From Salvelinus alpinus (taxonomy: Eukaryota > Chordata > Actinopteri > Salmoniformes > Salmonidae), in contig NC_092092.1 in the NCBI RefSeq assembly GCF_045679555.1, positions 20,196,469 through 20,260,468 of the forward strand: a stretch of DNA of 64,000 nt. Reading direction: 5' to 3'. Position numbers and translations under genes: made by a program. The notes beneath the pieces were generated by a model, which was not told the origin of the DNA, did no database searches, and saw only the letters and a list, made by a program, of their open reading frames with translations. This document shows, in pieces, positions 42,909 to 58,161 of the stretch; within the stretch, counting starts at the first letter, position 1; each line of letters opens with the position of its first letter.

Positions 42909-43506
42909 CTGACGGGGGAGGAGGTAGAGAAAAAAGGGGAGGAGGAGTAGAAGGAGGGAGAAGGAGGAAGAATAGGGAAAGAAGGAGGATTAATAGGAAG
43001 AGGAGGAGGGGAAGAAGAAAAATAAAAACAAGAATAACATTACTTTCTTGCCTTTTGTCTTTTTTCTATCCCAACCCCCCTGAGACTAGGACTGCAAAAT
43101 TCCAATAACTTTCCACAAATTCCCCAGTTTTCCAGAAATTCAAATCTGGGCCTGAGGATAGCTGAATATTTCCGGCTTATTCCCTCCTAATTGCAGGAAT
43201 CCTTCAAATTGGATTTCTGGAAAACCAGGGAATTTTGAGAAAGTTGCCAGAATTATGCGACCCTACCCGAGACACACAAATACACACACCCAGAGAGAGG
43301 TTGAAGAACAGGCCAGCCACAGTGCAGTGCCTTGCTCATGGGCACAGGATATGATATCATGGATACTCTAGGATGCCAGCATTTCTCTGTTTTACTCCCC
43401 ACCAGATTTCACCCTCAGTCAGACTCAAGATTCATACAGACAGCCTTCCAGCCGATTGCTGGCTGGCCCACTTCTCCAACCTCCGACCTCTAGTAGGCTA
43501 CCTTAC
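42909..43506 (-). other. kcnk12 intron containing a dispersed repeat
   Basis: 598-bp intron, GT (43506-43505, gtaagg) to AG (42910-42909). Part of it (43030-43255) is a repeat also found at 54815-55010, with 'ccccagttttccagaaatt' and the inverse-like 'ggatttctggaaaaccaggg'. GA-rich stretch at 42920-43020. Confidence 0.75.
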
Positions 43507-43870
43507 CTAAATGTGACGAAACAGAAGTAGAGTGAGTCCAGGTAGGCCCATCCCTCCACAGGGGTGTACATGGCTGAGGCGCAGCAGGAGATGATGATGG
43601 CAGACAGCCCCAGGATCAACATGACGTGGTAGACAGACGGCTTCCACCCCGGGAAAGAACACGCCGAGAAGTCATGGCGGATACCCGGCGGGAGGAGGCC
43701 GGAGTTCCGGATGCGCCGTTCCCTCACGGCCTTCATGACCACGGCCAGGAGGGTGATAATGCGTTCCAGGAAGAGGTTAAAGAACAAGATGGTGGCGGCG
43801 CAGCCAAGGAGACCATAGAAGATCAGGAACACCTTCCCTGCTACCGTCACCGGAGTGGACATCCCGAAAC
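43507..43870 (-). CDS. kcnk12: kcnk12 exon: end of pore 1, TM2, TM3 and start of pore 2
   Basis: 364 bp. The acceptor 'tgtag' is followed by GT TTC GGG ATG, so the exon starts inside the first glycine codon of the GFG selectivity filter (phase 1), the conserved intron position of K2P genes. It then reads MSTPVTVAGKVFLIFYG, a TM2 with LLGCAATILFFNLFLERIIT, a basic loop (AVRERRIRNSG), GWKPSVYHVML leading into TM3, and MYTPVEGWAYLDSLYFCFVT running into pore 2. The donor is AG|gtaagg at 43507/43506. The phase bookkeeping (2 nt + 120 codons + 2 nt) fits the next exon exactly. The first exon was not found within the window, so the 5' end of the gene is missing here. Confidence 0.92.
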
Positions 43871-44455
43871 CTACAGGGGAAGACAGAGAAAGATGGGGTT
43901 AGATTGATGGATTGATTGAGTGGAATATTGATTGACTGATTAATTCCAGAAGATGAAACTACTAAAGGCTCCTAGGAAGGCGTCTACACCACAGCATTAG
44001 TAATTGTGTCTATTTGTCCGGCCCTAATAAACCTCGAAGATCCCAGCAGGCATCTGAATGCTCCATTTCTGCGGTAGACACCATTTACTGGCATGTGGTA
44101 AGATGTTTTTTAGGTTAGGCTCTACTCTGTCTATTAAAAGACTTTGGTGCAGTACCAGCATTTGACGAGTTCAATGAAGTGAGTGATATTTCACTATTTA
44201 AATATGTGGCAACGTCATTCAATTAGCATTCTACTCTACTAAAAATGTACCTTCTCTGGACAAGGTCATCAGTATTTGGGAGGCTGTGTGTGTAATGCAG
44301 TAATGAAGCTCAGCTCTGTAACTGATTGACATTTCTGCTGTTGATGCACGATCTGGCCCTTTGTTCTGTCTACTCATTTCCTGGTCAATTCAGGTCAGTG
44401 TGAAAGCTAAGTGGAGATGGTGACGAGAGAAGAGGATTAGCTGTCAAACATTCGT
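43871..44455. other. Start of the large kcnk12 upstream intron (presumed)
   Basis: Non-coding; no exon 1 seen. Presumed to be intronic because the exon at 43507-43870 begins with an acceptor site. Confidence 0.5.
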
Positions 44456-46446
<1,991 letters not shown>

Positions 46447-46448
46447 TA

Positions 46449-47825
46449 TGTTTACTTGCCTTTTATGGTGCATACTATAATTATAGTATCAAGCAATGGC
46501 ACGGACACATAAAATAGCGTTAACCATGTTAGGGTATATTGATAGTTGTAGTTAGTATTTATTGGGCCATTGTATAATGATTGATTGAAATAACTTTTCC
46601 TTAGATAACAAGTTGTATTTTTTGAGGTAGTTGATTTTATGTTTTGAGAGTCTTAATGCATTTTGCAAATTAAACGTGCCATTTTGGCCAACGTGCTTCA
46701 ATTTGGGGCTGCGTGTTAATTGTTTTGATAAAGGGAATTCTGTTTGGACAAATGTGCTCAAGCAATCGAGAAAAACTGTAAACAACTAATTGACCAAAGT
46801 CGGTTCAATTACTTGAATTCCATTTAATTCCGTTTTTTTGTGAGCCCAACATGCCATTTCTCTAGGAAGATATCAAATCTTTCACGAGAGAAATCAACTC
46901 AAGAACTATGTGCGACGCTGGGTGAAGGGAGTTTTAAGCAAATATTCAACCTAGTTCAGTGCAGAAATGTGTTAATTAACTACAATGACCATAATCCATT
47001 GGGCCTGTTTTTTCTGTCTCAGCAGAGATGGATACACTTTTACGCCTGCTGCGTTACTGTAGGTTAGATGCACACAGACCGCATAGACCACATGAGAGAG
47101 GAATGTACACAACACAATGACATAGAGAGGGATAGAGGCAGTTTGTGAAAGTATGCCTTATCCTCTTTGAAGAACTAGTAAAATGATTCCATCAGACAGC
47201 TCTGCAGCTAGCCTAGCTAAATACAGTAAGGTGACTAAAGACAACCAGTATGGGAGCACGTTGTCTTGCTGGTTGACTGCTACTGCCTGAGCACAGATGA
47301 GATGATGACTTTAAGGAATGAAACATAATAAAGTCATCAAATAAAAACAAAGTAATATATGCAACTGTAATATTTTATTATTCAACGGTAATTTCCTATG
47401 TTTCTGTTGATGTCTACCCATATGTTGACCTGACAGAGACAATGGAATCTTTTCCATGTTTTGGCAATTGAAACTTCACTATTTTTGGCTCTTTTTTCTG
47501 TTTTTTTTTTATGTCATTATTTTATAATGCATTTAATGTAAAATAAATGAATATCGAAACCGAAATCAAACCGACCTAGAAAAGCACTAATCGCTCAGCA
47601 CTAGGATAATGTCATCCTATCCCCTTAATAATCTGCCTCCTGAATCCAAGTGTTTGACATGGAGGAGGAGACCAGTAACTTTATGATCAAACTTTATCAA
47701 TGTAGAAGCAACAGTCATTTTTCATACTTTGGTCATTATACTGGTTTCATCCAAATATCCAATTTCATGAAAAACATAATTTTGACTGTCATGACCTTTA
47801 CATTATTTTTCCATTGTTGTCTTTT
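46449..47825. other. AT-rich DNA without recognised features
   Basis: No gene, and no element boundaries could be identified in nearly 1.4 kb. Short ORFs have no motifs. Confidence 0.45.
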
Positions 47826-48405
47826 TATGGCTGCATCCCAAATGGCAACCTATTCCCTACACAGTCTCTGGTCAAAAGTAATGCACTACAGTGCATTTGG
47901 AAAGTATTCAGACCCCTTGACTTTTTCCACATTTTGTTACGTTACAGCCTTTTTCTAAAATGTATTAAATATTTGTTTTCCTTCATCACTCTTCACACAA
48001 TAGCCCATAAAGAGAAAGCAAAAACAGGTGTATAGACATTTTTGCAAATGTATTAAAAATAAAAAACAGAAATACTTTATTTACATAAGTAATCAGACCC
48101 TTTGCTATGAGACTCGAAATTGAGCCCAGGTGCATCCTGTTTCCATTGATCATCCTTGAGATGATTCTACAGCTTGATTGGAGTCCACCTGTGGTAAATA
48201 TAATTGATTGGACATGATTTGGAAAGGCACACACCTGTCTATATAAGGTCCTGTCAGAGTAATGTCAGAGCAAAAACCAAGCCATGAGGTCAAAGGAATT
48301 GTCCGTAGAGCTCCGAGGAACAGATCTGGGGAAGGGTACCAAAACATTTCTGCAGCATTTTTTAATTTTTTAAATGTAACCTTTATTTAACTAGGCAAGT
48401 CAGTT

Positions 48406-51400
48406 AAAACCTTTTCTCAATAGGGGGGGCGCTATTTCCACTTTGTAAAAAATCGTTCCCAAATTAAACTGCCTCGTACTCAATTCTTGCTCGTACAATA
48501 TGCATATTATTATTACTATTGGATAGAAAACACTCTCTAGTTTCTAAAACCGTTTGAATTATACCTGTGAGTAAAACAGAACTCATTTTGCAGCAAACTT
48601 CCTGTCAGGAAGTGAGAAATCTGAAATCGAGGACTCTGTTCCAGGGTCAGTTTATTAATTTGCATGGAATCTATGGGTCTACATGCACTGCATACGCCTT
48701 CCACTAGATGTCAGTAGGCAGTGAGAGTTGGAATGGGGTGTCTAGCTAGATCTGAGGCCGAACAAGACCTCTTGGAACGGTGGGTCTGGTCTTTTCACCG
48801 TTTGGCTTGACGCGAGAGGGACCTCTGCATTGCGCTCTGAAAAGCTTTCGTTTTAGAAGTTAGATATATCCGGCTCTAATTTTATTTGATATATGTGTTA
48901 AAAACATCATAAGGTAGTTATTTTAAACCGAGTTATATCAGTTTATATCAGTATATTGTGATTTTCGGTATTTCCTTTGTTATGCGTTATTGTGAGTTGG
49001 ACACTTCCGTGCCGCATGGCCAGCTTTGTTAGCTAAATCGACAGATGAAGACGACATTCTACAACCGAACAACGATTATTCTGGAAAAAGGACACCTTGT
49101 ACAAGATTCTGATGGAAGCTCATCAAATAGTAGGAACCATTTATGATATTATTTCGTATTTCTGTCGAAAATGTTTAGATTATATTCCGCCCAGATTTCG
49201 GGCGCTGTCTCGCTATAACGTAAGCTGTATGTCGTACTAAGGTTATTTAAAAAAATCTAACACAGCGGTTCTTCTCACGAGTCACCAACCCTGATCCGGT
49301 AGCACCCCCCACCCCCCACCCCACTGAGTAGCATAGCTAGCATAGCGTCACAAGTAACTTGTAGCATCTAAATATCATTAAATCACAAGTCTAAGACACC
49401 AGATGAAAGATACAGGTCTTGTGAATAAAGCCACCATTTCAGATTTTTTAAATGTTTTACAGGGAAGACACAATATGTAAATCTATTAGCTAACCACGTT
49501 AGCAAAGGACACGATATTTTTACTCCCAACAGCTTTTTCCTGCGTCAGTAGCTATCACTAATTCGACTAAATAAAAATATATATAGCCACTAACCAAGAA
49601 ACAACTTCATAAGATGACAGTCTGATAACATATTTATGGTATAGCATAGTTTTTTTTTTTTAAATGTGCATTTTTCAGGTATAAATCACAGTTCTACATT
49701 GCAGCTGCAATCTGAAAAGGTGCCGACCAAGCCAGAACAATTACAGAGACCAACGTCATATAACTAATTACTCATTTTAAAACATTTCAGAAAAATACAC
49801 AGCGTACAGATATTGAAAGCCCAACATCTGGTGAATCCAAACAATATTTCAGATTTATTAAATGTTTTATAACGAAAACAAAATGTAGCGCTAAATTAGC
49901 ATAGCTATACCAGGCAGATTCGGCTGGGCGCCCACGGCAAGTTCACATGCAAAACAGATATGATATAACATCGTAAATTGGGTCTTACTATGGCTGATCT
50001 TTCATCAGAATGTTGATCAAAGTGTCCTTTGTCAAGATGAGTCGTTGGTTCCGTTCAGACATGTTCCTTTCCCACTCCATTTAGCACAGGTACCGGTCGA
50101 GTGGCACGGATTTCTCAAACGATACTAAAATCAGACAACGGAACACCGCAAAACTCCCGGAAAAATTCAAATAATCTGATTAAACTATATTGAAAAAACA
50201 TACATTACGATGATATGGTCACATGTATCAAACAAAATTCGACACGGAGATAGTTTTCATACATAACGCCAGCAAAACAGTACACAATCGCAGCTCCAAT
50301 TCGAGCGATTCAGTAAACCGGAAGTTGTCGGTCACGCCAAAGAAATGGCTCCTATTTCACGTCAGTCCCAGATAAACAAAGAATTTCTCCTCTGACGTCC
50401 TCTTGACAACCAGAGGAAGGCGAATGAAGTGTGTTTCTGGTCATAGGGGGCACGACCATATATAGGCAGAGCTTTGAAGCCAGCATAACACATCTTGATT
50501 TTATGTTCTTGGTCATGGAAAGTGCTGTGAAATGACTTCTGTATCACTCAGAGACAAAATTGAAACGGTTTTAGAAACTAGAGATTGTTTTCTTTCCAAT
50601 GGTATTATTTATATGCATATAGTAAGAGCAATAATTGAATAAGAGGCAGTTTAATCTGTAGAGCAAATTATGCTAATGCGAAAATAGCACCCCCTGTATT
50701 CTCAAGAAGTTAAGAACTAGTGTATCTTTCATTTGCTGTCCAACCTGTATTTTTTAGTAAAGTATATGATTAGTTATTTGATTAGATGATGTGAGTGTCA
50801 GAAATATATCCGGATTATTTTGTGCAGTTTGGCTAGTATTCACATTGTTCAACCACGAATTGTACCGCTAAATATGCACATTTTCGAACAAACCATATAT
50901 GTATTGTGTAATATGATGTTATAGGACTGTCATCTGATGAAGTTTGAGAAGGTTAGTGAAAAAATTAATATCTTTTGCTGGTTTATTCGCTATCGCTAAC
51001 GTGCCTTGAATGAATGCGGTTGTGTGGTAGGCTATTGTAGTAAGCTAATATAATGCTATATTGTGTTTTCGCTGTAAAACACTTAAAAAATCTGAAATAT
51101 TGGCTGGATTCACAAGATGTTTGTCTTTCATTTGCTGTACACCGTGTATTTTTCATAAATGTTTTATAATGAGTATTTAGGTATTTCACATTGGTTTCTG
51201 TAGTTATTCTAGCTGCTTTGGTGAGACTTGTGATGGTGGCTGCAATGTAAAACTATGATTTATACCTGAAATATGCACATTTTTCGAACAAAACATATGC
51301 TATACAATAAATCTGTTCTAAGACTGTCATCTGATGAAGTTGTTTCTTGGTTAGTGACTATTTATATCTTTATTTGGTCTAATTTGTGATAGCTACCTAT

Positions 51401-51674
51401 GCAGTAAAAAAATTGTGAAAATATGCGGTTGGGTCTTTTGCTATCGTGGTTAGCTAATAGAAATACATATTGTGTATTCCCTGTAAAACATTTTAAAAAT
51501 CGGAAATGATGGCTGGATTCACAAGATGTGTATCTTTCATCTGGTGTCTTGGACTTGTGATTTCATGATATTTAGATGCTAGTATTTACTTGTGGCGCTA
51601 TGCTAGGCTATGCTAGTCAGCTTTTTTACTGATGAGGGTGCTCCCGGATCCGGGATGAGTACCAAGTAGAAGTT
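48406..51674. mobile_element. TTAA-flanked non-autonomous element (outer copy)
   Basis: It occupies the TTAA in the SINE tail: 'cagTTAA' at left (48403-48409) and 'agTTAAgaac' at right (51671-51674). The left half (to about 49262) begins 'aaccttttctcaatagggggggcgct'-like sequence; the right half (50714-51670) ends 'gatccgggatgagtaccaag'. TTAA duplications are characteristic of piggyBac-type transposition. No transposase ORF. Confidence 0.75.
49263..50713 (-). mobile_element. TTAA-family element (inner copy), inverted within the outer copy
   Basis: The reverse complement starts TTAACTTCTTGAGAATACAG (from 50713) and parallels the left half of the outer copy: a 'gctattttcgcattagc' versus 'gcgctatttccac' block, then 'tagtttctaaaaccgtttcaa' versus 'tagtttctaaaaccgtttgaa'. 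It then parallels the right half: 'atctttcatctggtgtctta' versus 'atctttcatctggtgtcttg'. It is thus a nearly complete second copy in opposite orientation. Its right-hand TTAA is lost at the junction near 49262. Confidence 0.8.
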
Positions 51675-53266
51675 AAGAACAAATTCTTATTTACAATGAC
51701 GGCCTACCGGGGAACAGTGGGTTAACTGCCTTGTTCAGGGGAAGAAGACAGATTTTTACCTTGTCAACTCGGGGATTCAATCCAGCAAACTTTCAATTAT
51801 TGGCCAAATGCTCTAACCACTAGGCTACCTGCTGCCCCAAGATATCCAAGAACACAGTGGCCTCCATAATTCCTAAATGGGAGAAGTTTGGAACCACCAA
51901 GACTCTTCCTAGAGCAGGCCACCCAGCCAAATTGAACTATCAGGGGAGAAGGGCCTTGGTCGGGGAGGTGACCAAGAACCCGATGGTCACTCTGACAGAG
52001 TTCCATAGTTCCTCTGTGGAGATGGGAGAACCTTCCAGAAGGACAACCATCTCTGCAACACTACACCAATCAGGCCTTTATGGTAGAGTGGGCAGACGAA
52101 AGCCACTCCTCAGTAAAAGGCACATGACAGCCCGCTTGGAATTTTCCAAAAGGCACCTAAAAGACACGATTAACACGATTCTCTGGTCTGATGAAAGCAA
52201 GATTAAACTCTTTGGCCTGAATTACAAGCGTCACAGTGGTAGAATCATGCTGTGGAGATGTTTTTCAGTGGCAGGGACTAGGAGACTAGTCTGGAATGAG
52301 GGAAAGATGAACGAAGCAAAGTACAGAGAGATCCTTGGGCTCCAGAGCACTCAGGAAGGCAAAGGTTCATCTTCCAGCAGAACAACGACCCTAAGCACAC
52401 AGCCAAGACAACGCAGGACTGGCTTTGGGACAAGTCTCTGATTGTCCTTGAGTCACCCAGCCAGAGCCCGGACATGAACCCGATCGAACATCTCTGAAGA
52501 AACCTGAAAATAGCTGTGCAGCGATGCTCCCCATCCAACTTGACAGAGCTTGAGAGGATCTGCAGAGAAGAATGGGAGAAACTCCCCAAATACAGGTGTG
52601 CCAAGCTTGTAGTGTCATACCCAACAAGACTCAAGGCTGTAATCACTGCCAAAGGTCCTTCAACAAAGTACTGAGTTAAGGGTCTGAATACATATGTAAA
52701 TGCGATATTTCCGTTTTATTTTTGGGGATTTTATACATTTGCAAAGATTTCTATAAATCTGATTTAGCTTTTTCATTATGGGGTATTGTGTGTAGATTAT
52801 TGAGGGGGAAAAACGATTTAATAAATTCTAGAATAAGGCTGTAACGTAACAAAATGTGGAAAAAGTCAAGGGGTCTGAATACTTTCCGAAGGCACTGTGC
52901 ATAAGAAATAGGGTACCATTTAGAACACAAGCTATTTCTTTCTCTGTTCTATTCTTCTCCCAGAAAGCCTTCTGCGACTACGCCCTCTAGTCATTACAGT
53001 AATAAATGATACCAATGTGATGAGCTTCCACCCTTTATGACACTCACAATGGGATTTTTGACCTTGTCGTTGAAAAGTTTGCCTGCTTCCACACACTCAT
53101 GGAAGCAGGCAGAAACACACACACACACACGCACACCCACAACCACTGCCACTTTCTCTCTGACAGGCGAGTTCGAAAACAGTATAATTCACACACACAC
53201 ACACACCTATTACCAGATGCATGGCGAAGAACTGTATGCTGAAATGAAAAGAAACTCCAGCACACT

Positions 53267-53602
53267 GGTGATGTTAAAACTCCACGAACAGCAGTGGACT
53301 TCCACAGTGGTGATGTTAAAACTCCACGAACAGCAGTGGACTTCCACAGTGGTGATGTTAAAACTCCACGAACAGCAGTGGACTTCCACAGTGGTGATGT
53401 TAAAACTCCACGAACAGCAGTGGACTTCCACAGTGGTGATGTTAAAACTCCACGAACAGCAGTGGACTTCCACAGTGGTGATGTTAAAACTCCACGAACA
53501 GCAGTGGACTTCCACAGTGGTGATGTTAAAACTCCACGAACAGCAGTGGACTTCCACAGTGGTGATGTTAAAACTCCACGAACAGCAGTGGACTTCCACA
53601 GT
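53267..53602. repeat. 42-bp minisatellite, 8 exact-length copies
   Basis: The unit begins 'ggtgatgttaaaactccacg' and ends 'gtggacttccacagt'. 8.0 copies appear essentially identical. As 42 is divisible by 3, several frames on both strands stay open (up to 203 codons), but no start context or homology supports a protein. Confidence 0.97.
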
Positions 53603-54464
<862 letters not shown>

Positions 54465-54814
54465 ACACACACATTTAATCTCTGCATTATGACTCTCTAG
54501 CCAGTAGCCCAAATGAGCCATGACTTACAGAATGATAATGAAAACTGATAATGTAGGTAACCATCTTATCTCCACTAATCAAATTCTACCACAGAGGTTG
54601 GGGAAGAGTATTAATTAAAATTCAATAAAGCATACTGAAAGTATATTATGCTCTGTTGGCTAACAACGGTCACATGCTTGATTATACCTGTAGGACTCAA
54701 GCAGAGGGAACAAAATGGGGATGATGGTAATCATTTGAATGTGTTTGACAGTCTTAGGAGGGGTAAAAGCAGGAGGTGATGTAGTCAAGTCAAATGAATA
54801 ATAATAATAAGAAG

Positions 54815-55010
54815 AACATTACTTTCTTGTCTTTTGTCTTTTTCCTTCATCCCAACCTCCCTATGAGACCAGGGCTGCAAAATTCCAGTAACTTTTCCCA
54901 AATTCCCCAGTTTTCCAGAAATCCCAGTTGGAGGATAGCTGGATATTTCCTACTTATTCCCTCCTATTTCCAGGAATCTACCAAATTGGAATTCTGGAAA
55001 ACCAGAGAAG
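54815..55010. repeat. Dispersed palindromic repeat (shared with kcnk12 intron)
   Basis: 'aacattactttcttgtcttttg' through 'ggctgcaaaattccagtaac' to 'ttctggaaaaccagagaaga' parallels 43030-43230 in the same orientation. It has inverted arms around 'ccccagttttccagaa' and 'ttctggaaaacca'. Confidence 0.8.
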
Positions 55011-56250
55011 AAGAAGAAGAAAGAGTAAGTAGGTTGATTATATCTTAATTATGTCTAATGCTTGGGATGACGATTGGTTTTAGTGTGCAGTATATTACGT
55101 GTAGTAGATTTCCCATAAATAAAACAAGTTGAGGTTAATTCAGTGGAAGCACACAGACAGAAAGCTGACACCGTTTAGATTGAATGGCTCTCATTGTGCC
55201 CCAATTACAAATAAGCACAGCTCATTGAGCAGAGTAGAGTAGGGCATGCAGGGAAATACAGAGCACACTAAACACACACAGAGAGGACAACTTGATTTAA
55301 TACACCATTCACTAATGCCTTTTCTGTTATTCTATAATTCGTACACAAAACTAGCTGAATAATTCTGTGATAGAGTACTTCAATTTATGAGCCTTTAAAG
55401 AAAGCTAACAGCTGAAAAGAGCTAATCTACAGAAGTGCCTGGGGTAAGAGAAGTGTCCTCAGTAGGGTTACTCAACTACCAGCCTTCGAGGGCTGAAGTA
55501 CTACTAGTTTACGTTCATACCTGCCAGTTAATTGATCAATGAATGCATTTGATTGGCAGATCTGAGACAATTTAATTACTTATTTGATGGAAAGAATGAA
55601 AACTAGAAAACTAGTCCCAGTCCCTGGGACTGTAGTTGAATGATCCCTTGATGTAGTTGCTTCAGTGACACAACATTACAAAAAAAAGTTACTATATCTT
55701 CCAGTAAACTACCACAATCTAATTGATATACTGAATCATATTATTCTATAGTGCCTAGGCTACCTATGCATACAAAAACAATAGCGCAATTGAAAAGGTC
55801 AACTTGTGAGCAATCACAATAGCATTAGTATCGACCAAAGCTGACCTATATCCAAGGGCAGAGATGCAGCGTGGAATGAGAACAGCGCAGTATACGAATA
55901 CTGAGAGGATGGAAGGATGCATTTCTCCTGGAAAGAAAGCACCCTGCAGCAAACTAGCTTGGAGACAAACCTGACAGTTGACCATAACTGCTCCCCACCA
56001 ATACAGTAGGCCTATGCCAATGCCAGACAGTGGGAAGATGAGAAAAGAGAGCGAGAGAGAGAAAGAGAGAGAGAGAGACAGAGGGGTAACGAGTTAAGTT
56101 CAGAGACTTAGCAACAGCTGACCCATGGTATATTTTTGGAGGATGTAACAGTTATGAGCACACTGCATATCTTAAGACGATTTTCCACACCTGTCCAAAG
56201 ACTAAACTACTTCATAAACTCAGTAGTCAGCGAAGGAGAGTGAGGCACCA
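55011..56250. other. Unannotated sequence
   Basis: Nothing recognised beyond a GA-rich stretch at 56045-56085. Confidence 0.45.
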
Positions 56251-56251
56251 G

Positions 56252-56335
56252 CTTACATTTAACATTTACATTTTAGTAATTTAGCAGATGCTCTTATCCA
56301 AGGCAACTTACAGTCAGTGCATTCAACTAAGGTCG
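56252..56335. repeat. Abundant teleost dispersed repeat
   Basis: 'taatttagcagatgctctta' and 'aacttacagtcagtgcattc', second copy of 34092-34185. Confidence 0.75.
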
Positions 56336-56523
56336 GTAAAACAACCATATGCAGTATCTCATTCATTGCCAATAAAACCTTCATCAAAATATCCACTATC
56401 TGCAAAACCAGCGTTATAAGAAAAGACAGGTAAGTGTGAGTACAAGAAAGACAAGTAGAGAACAGACCACCGACTCCTGTCCATCTGACAGCTCTTTCTT
56501 GAGAAGGAGGGAGAGTCTTTGTG

Positions 56524-56620
56524 TGCATCCCAAATGGCACCCAATTTCCTATATAGCTCTATGGGCCCTGGTCAAAAGTAGTGCACTATATAGGGAATAT
56601 GGTATCATTTGGGACCTAGA
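56524..56620. mobile_element. Palindromic salmonid MITE
   Basis: 'gcatcccaaatggcacccaa' at the left and 'ggaatatggtatcatttggg' at the right, with 'ccctggtcaaaagtagtgca' between. Confidence 0.8.
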
Positions 56621-56899
56621 CAAAGTGTTTGTGCTGCAGACTGAGAGCCCTCTGATCCACTATATAGAGAAAAGACAGACATGCTCAACACAAGGTCAGA
56701 CACCTTTTATTATGAGTACACCGTATGGGCACTGCTGTTTGGATACAATGAGAGCAAGGTCAGTCAGTGTATAAAGTGGGAGCTAACGGATATCTGTGAG
56801 GAGGAAGTGTCTGTTCTGATTTGTGAAGACACATTTGACTGAATGACTGAAAGACTGTGTGTGTGGGTGCGTGTGCGTGTGTGTGTGTGTGTGCGGACG

Positions 56900-57150
56900 T
56901 GTTTAACTATACTTATGAGGACCTGAAGTCCCCACAAGAATAGTAAACAAACAAATATTTGACCGACTGGGGGTATTTTGTTGGTCCCCACAAGGTCACA
57001 TGCTATTTCTAGGGGGTTTATTGTTAAGGTTAGAATTAGTGTTAGGATTAGGAGCTAGGGTTAGTTTTAGGGTTAGGGTACGTGTTAGGGTTAGGGGTTA
57101 AGGAAAATAGGATTTTGAATGGGACATAATTGTATGTCGCCACAAGGTTA
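56900..57150. repeat. Dispersed repeat containing telomere-like TTAGGG words
   Basis: 'gaggacctgaagtccccaca' and 'tggtccccacaaggtcacat', then degenerate TTAGGG/GGGTTA words at 57054-57102. The order and divergence look like a common teleost repeat rather than a true telomere array. Confidence 0.6.
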
Positions 57151-57256
57151 GCTGCGCAAGACTGTGTGTGTGTGTGTGTGCACTGTGACCTGACAGGCTG
57201 ACAGTAGGAATGGCCAGGCGAACGTACACACGCACAGACACAGTTTATCCCTCTCC

Positions 57257-58160
<904 letters not shown>

Positions 58161-58161
58161 A

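Larger units (their letters stand above)
48358..51838 (-). mobile_element. HpaI-type SINE, split by TTAA element
   Basis: Minus-strand SINE. The 3' tail piece is at about 48370-48409 ('ctttatttaactaggcaagt' on the plus strand) and the remainder at 51671-51838: 'aacaaattcttatttacaat', 'aacagtgggttaactgcctt', 'gctctaaccactaggctacc'. The two pieces join at TTAA to restore the standard SINE order tail-body-tRNA head. The tRNA-related head ends near 51836. Confidence 0.88.
48284..52674 (+). pseudogene. Tc1 transposase pseudogene split by insertion
   Basis: The N-terminus MRSKELSVELRG starts at 48284 and is cut after 'tctgcagcat' at about 48357. The frame resumes at about 51850 with VASIIPKWEKFGTTKTLPRA and KNPMVTLTEF (HTH region), then TILWSDESKIKLFG (first D), [20 protein letters not shown], and in another frame [10 protein letters not shown] (second D) and [10 protein letters not shown] (E) before TGA 52672-52674. 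It is interrupted by a stop after PIEHL and by a frameshift near 52340-52360. Not functional. Confidence 0.88.
47889..52897 (+). mobile_element. Tc1 transposon carrying nested insertions
   Basis: Left end CAGTGCATTTGGAAAGTATT (47889) and right end AATACTTTCCGAAGGCACTG (ending 52897), with 'gactttttccacattttgtt' paired by 'aacaaaatgtggaaaaagtc'. The left TA (47887-47888) is intact; the right flank reads TG instead of TA. Without the inserted 3.48 kb (48358-51838) it would be about 1.5 kb. Confidence 0.92.
47826..52932. mobile_element. Palindromic MITE split by a Tc1 insertion
   Basis: The left arm 'ctgcatcccaaatggcaacc' to 'gtaatgcacta' (47826-47888) and the right arm 'aaatagggtaccatttagaa' (about 52906-52925) are the two halves of the salmonid MITE seen intact at 32868-32985. 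The 5 kb between them is the Tc1 element and its own insertions. Confidence 0.75.

Noticed and set aside
57054..57102. TTAGGG-like words as an interstitial telomere
   Set aside because: Only a few degenerate units inside a dispersed repeat with recognisable flanks; not an array.
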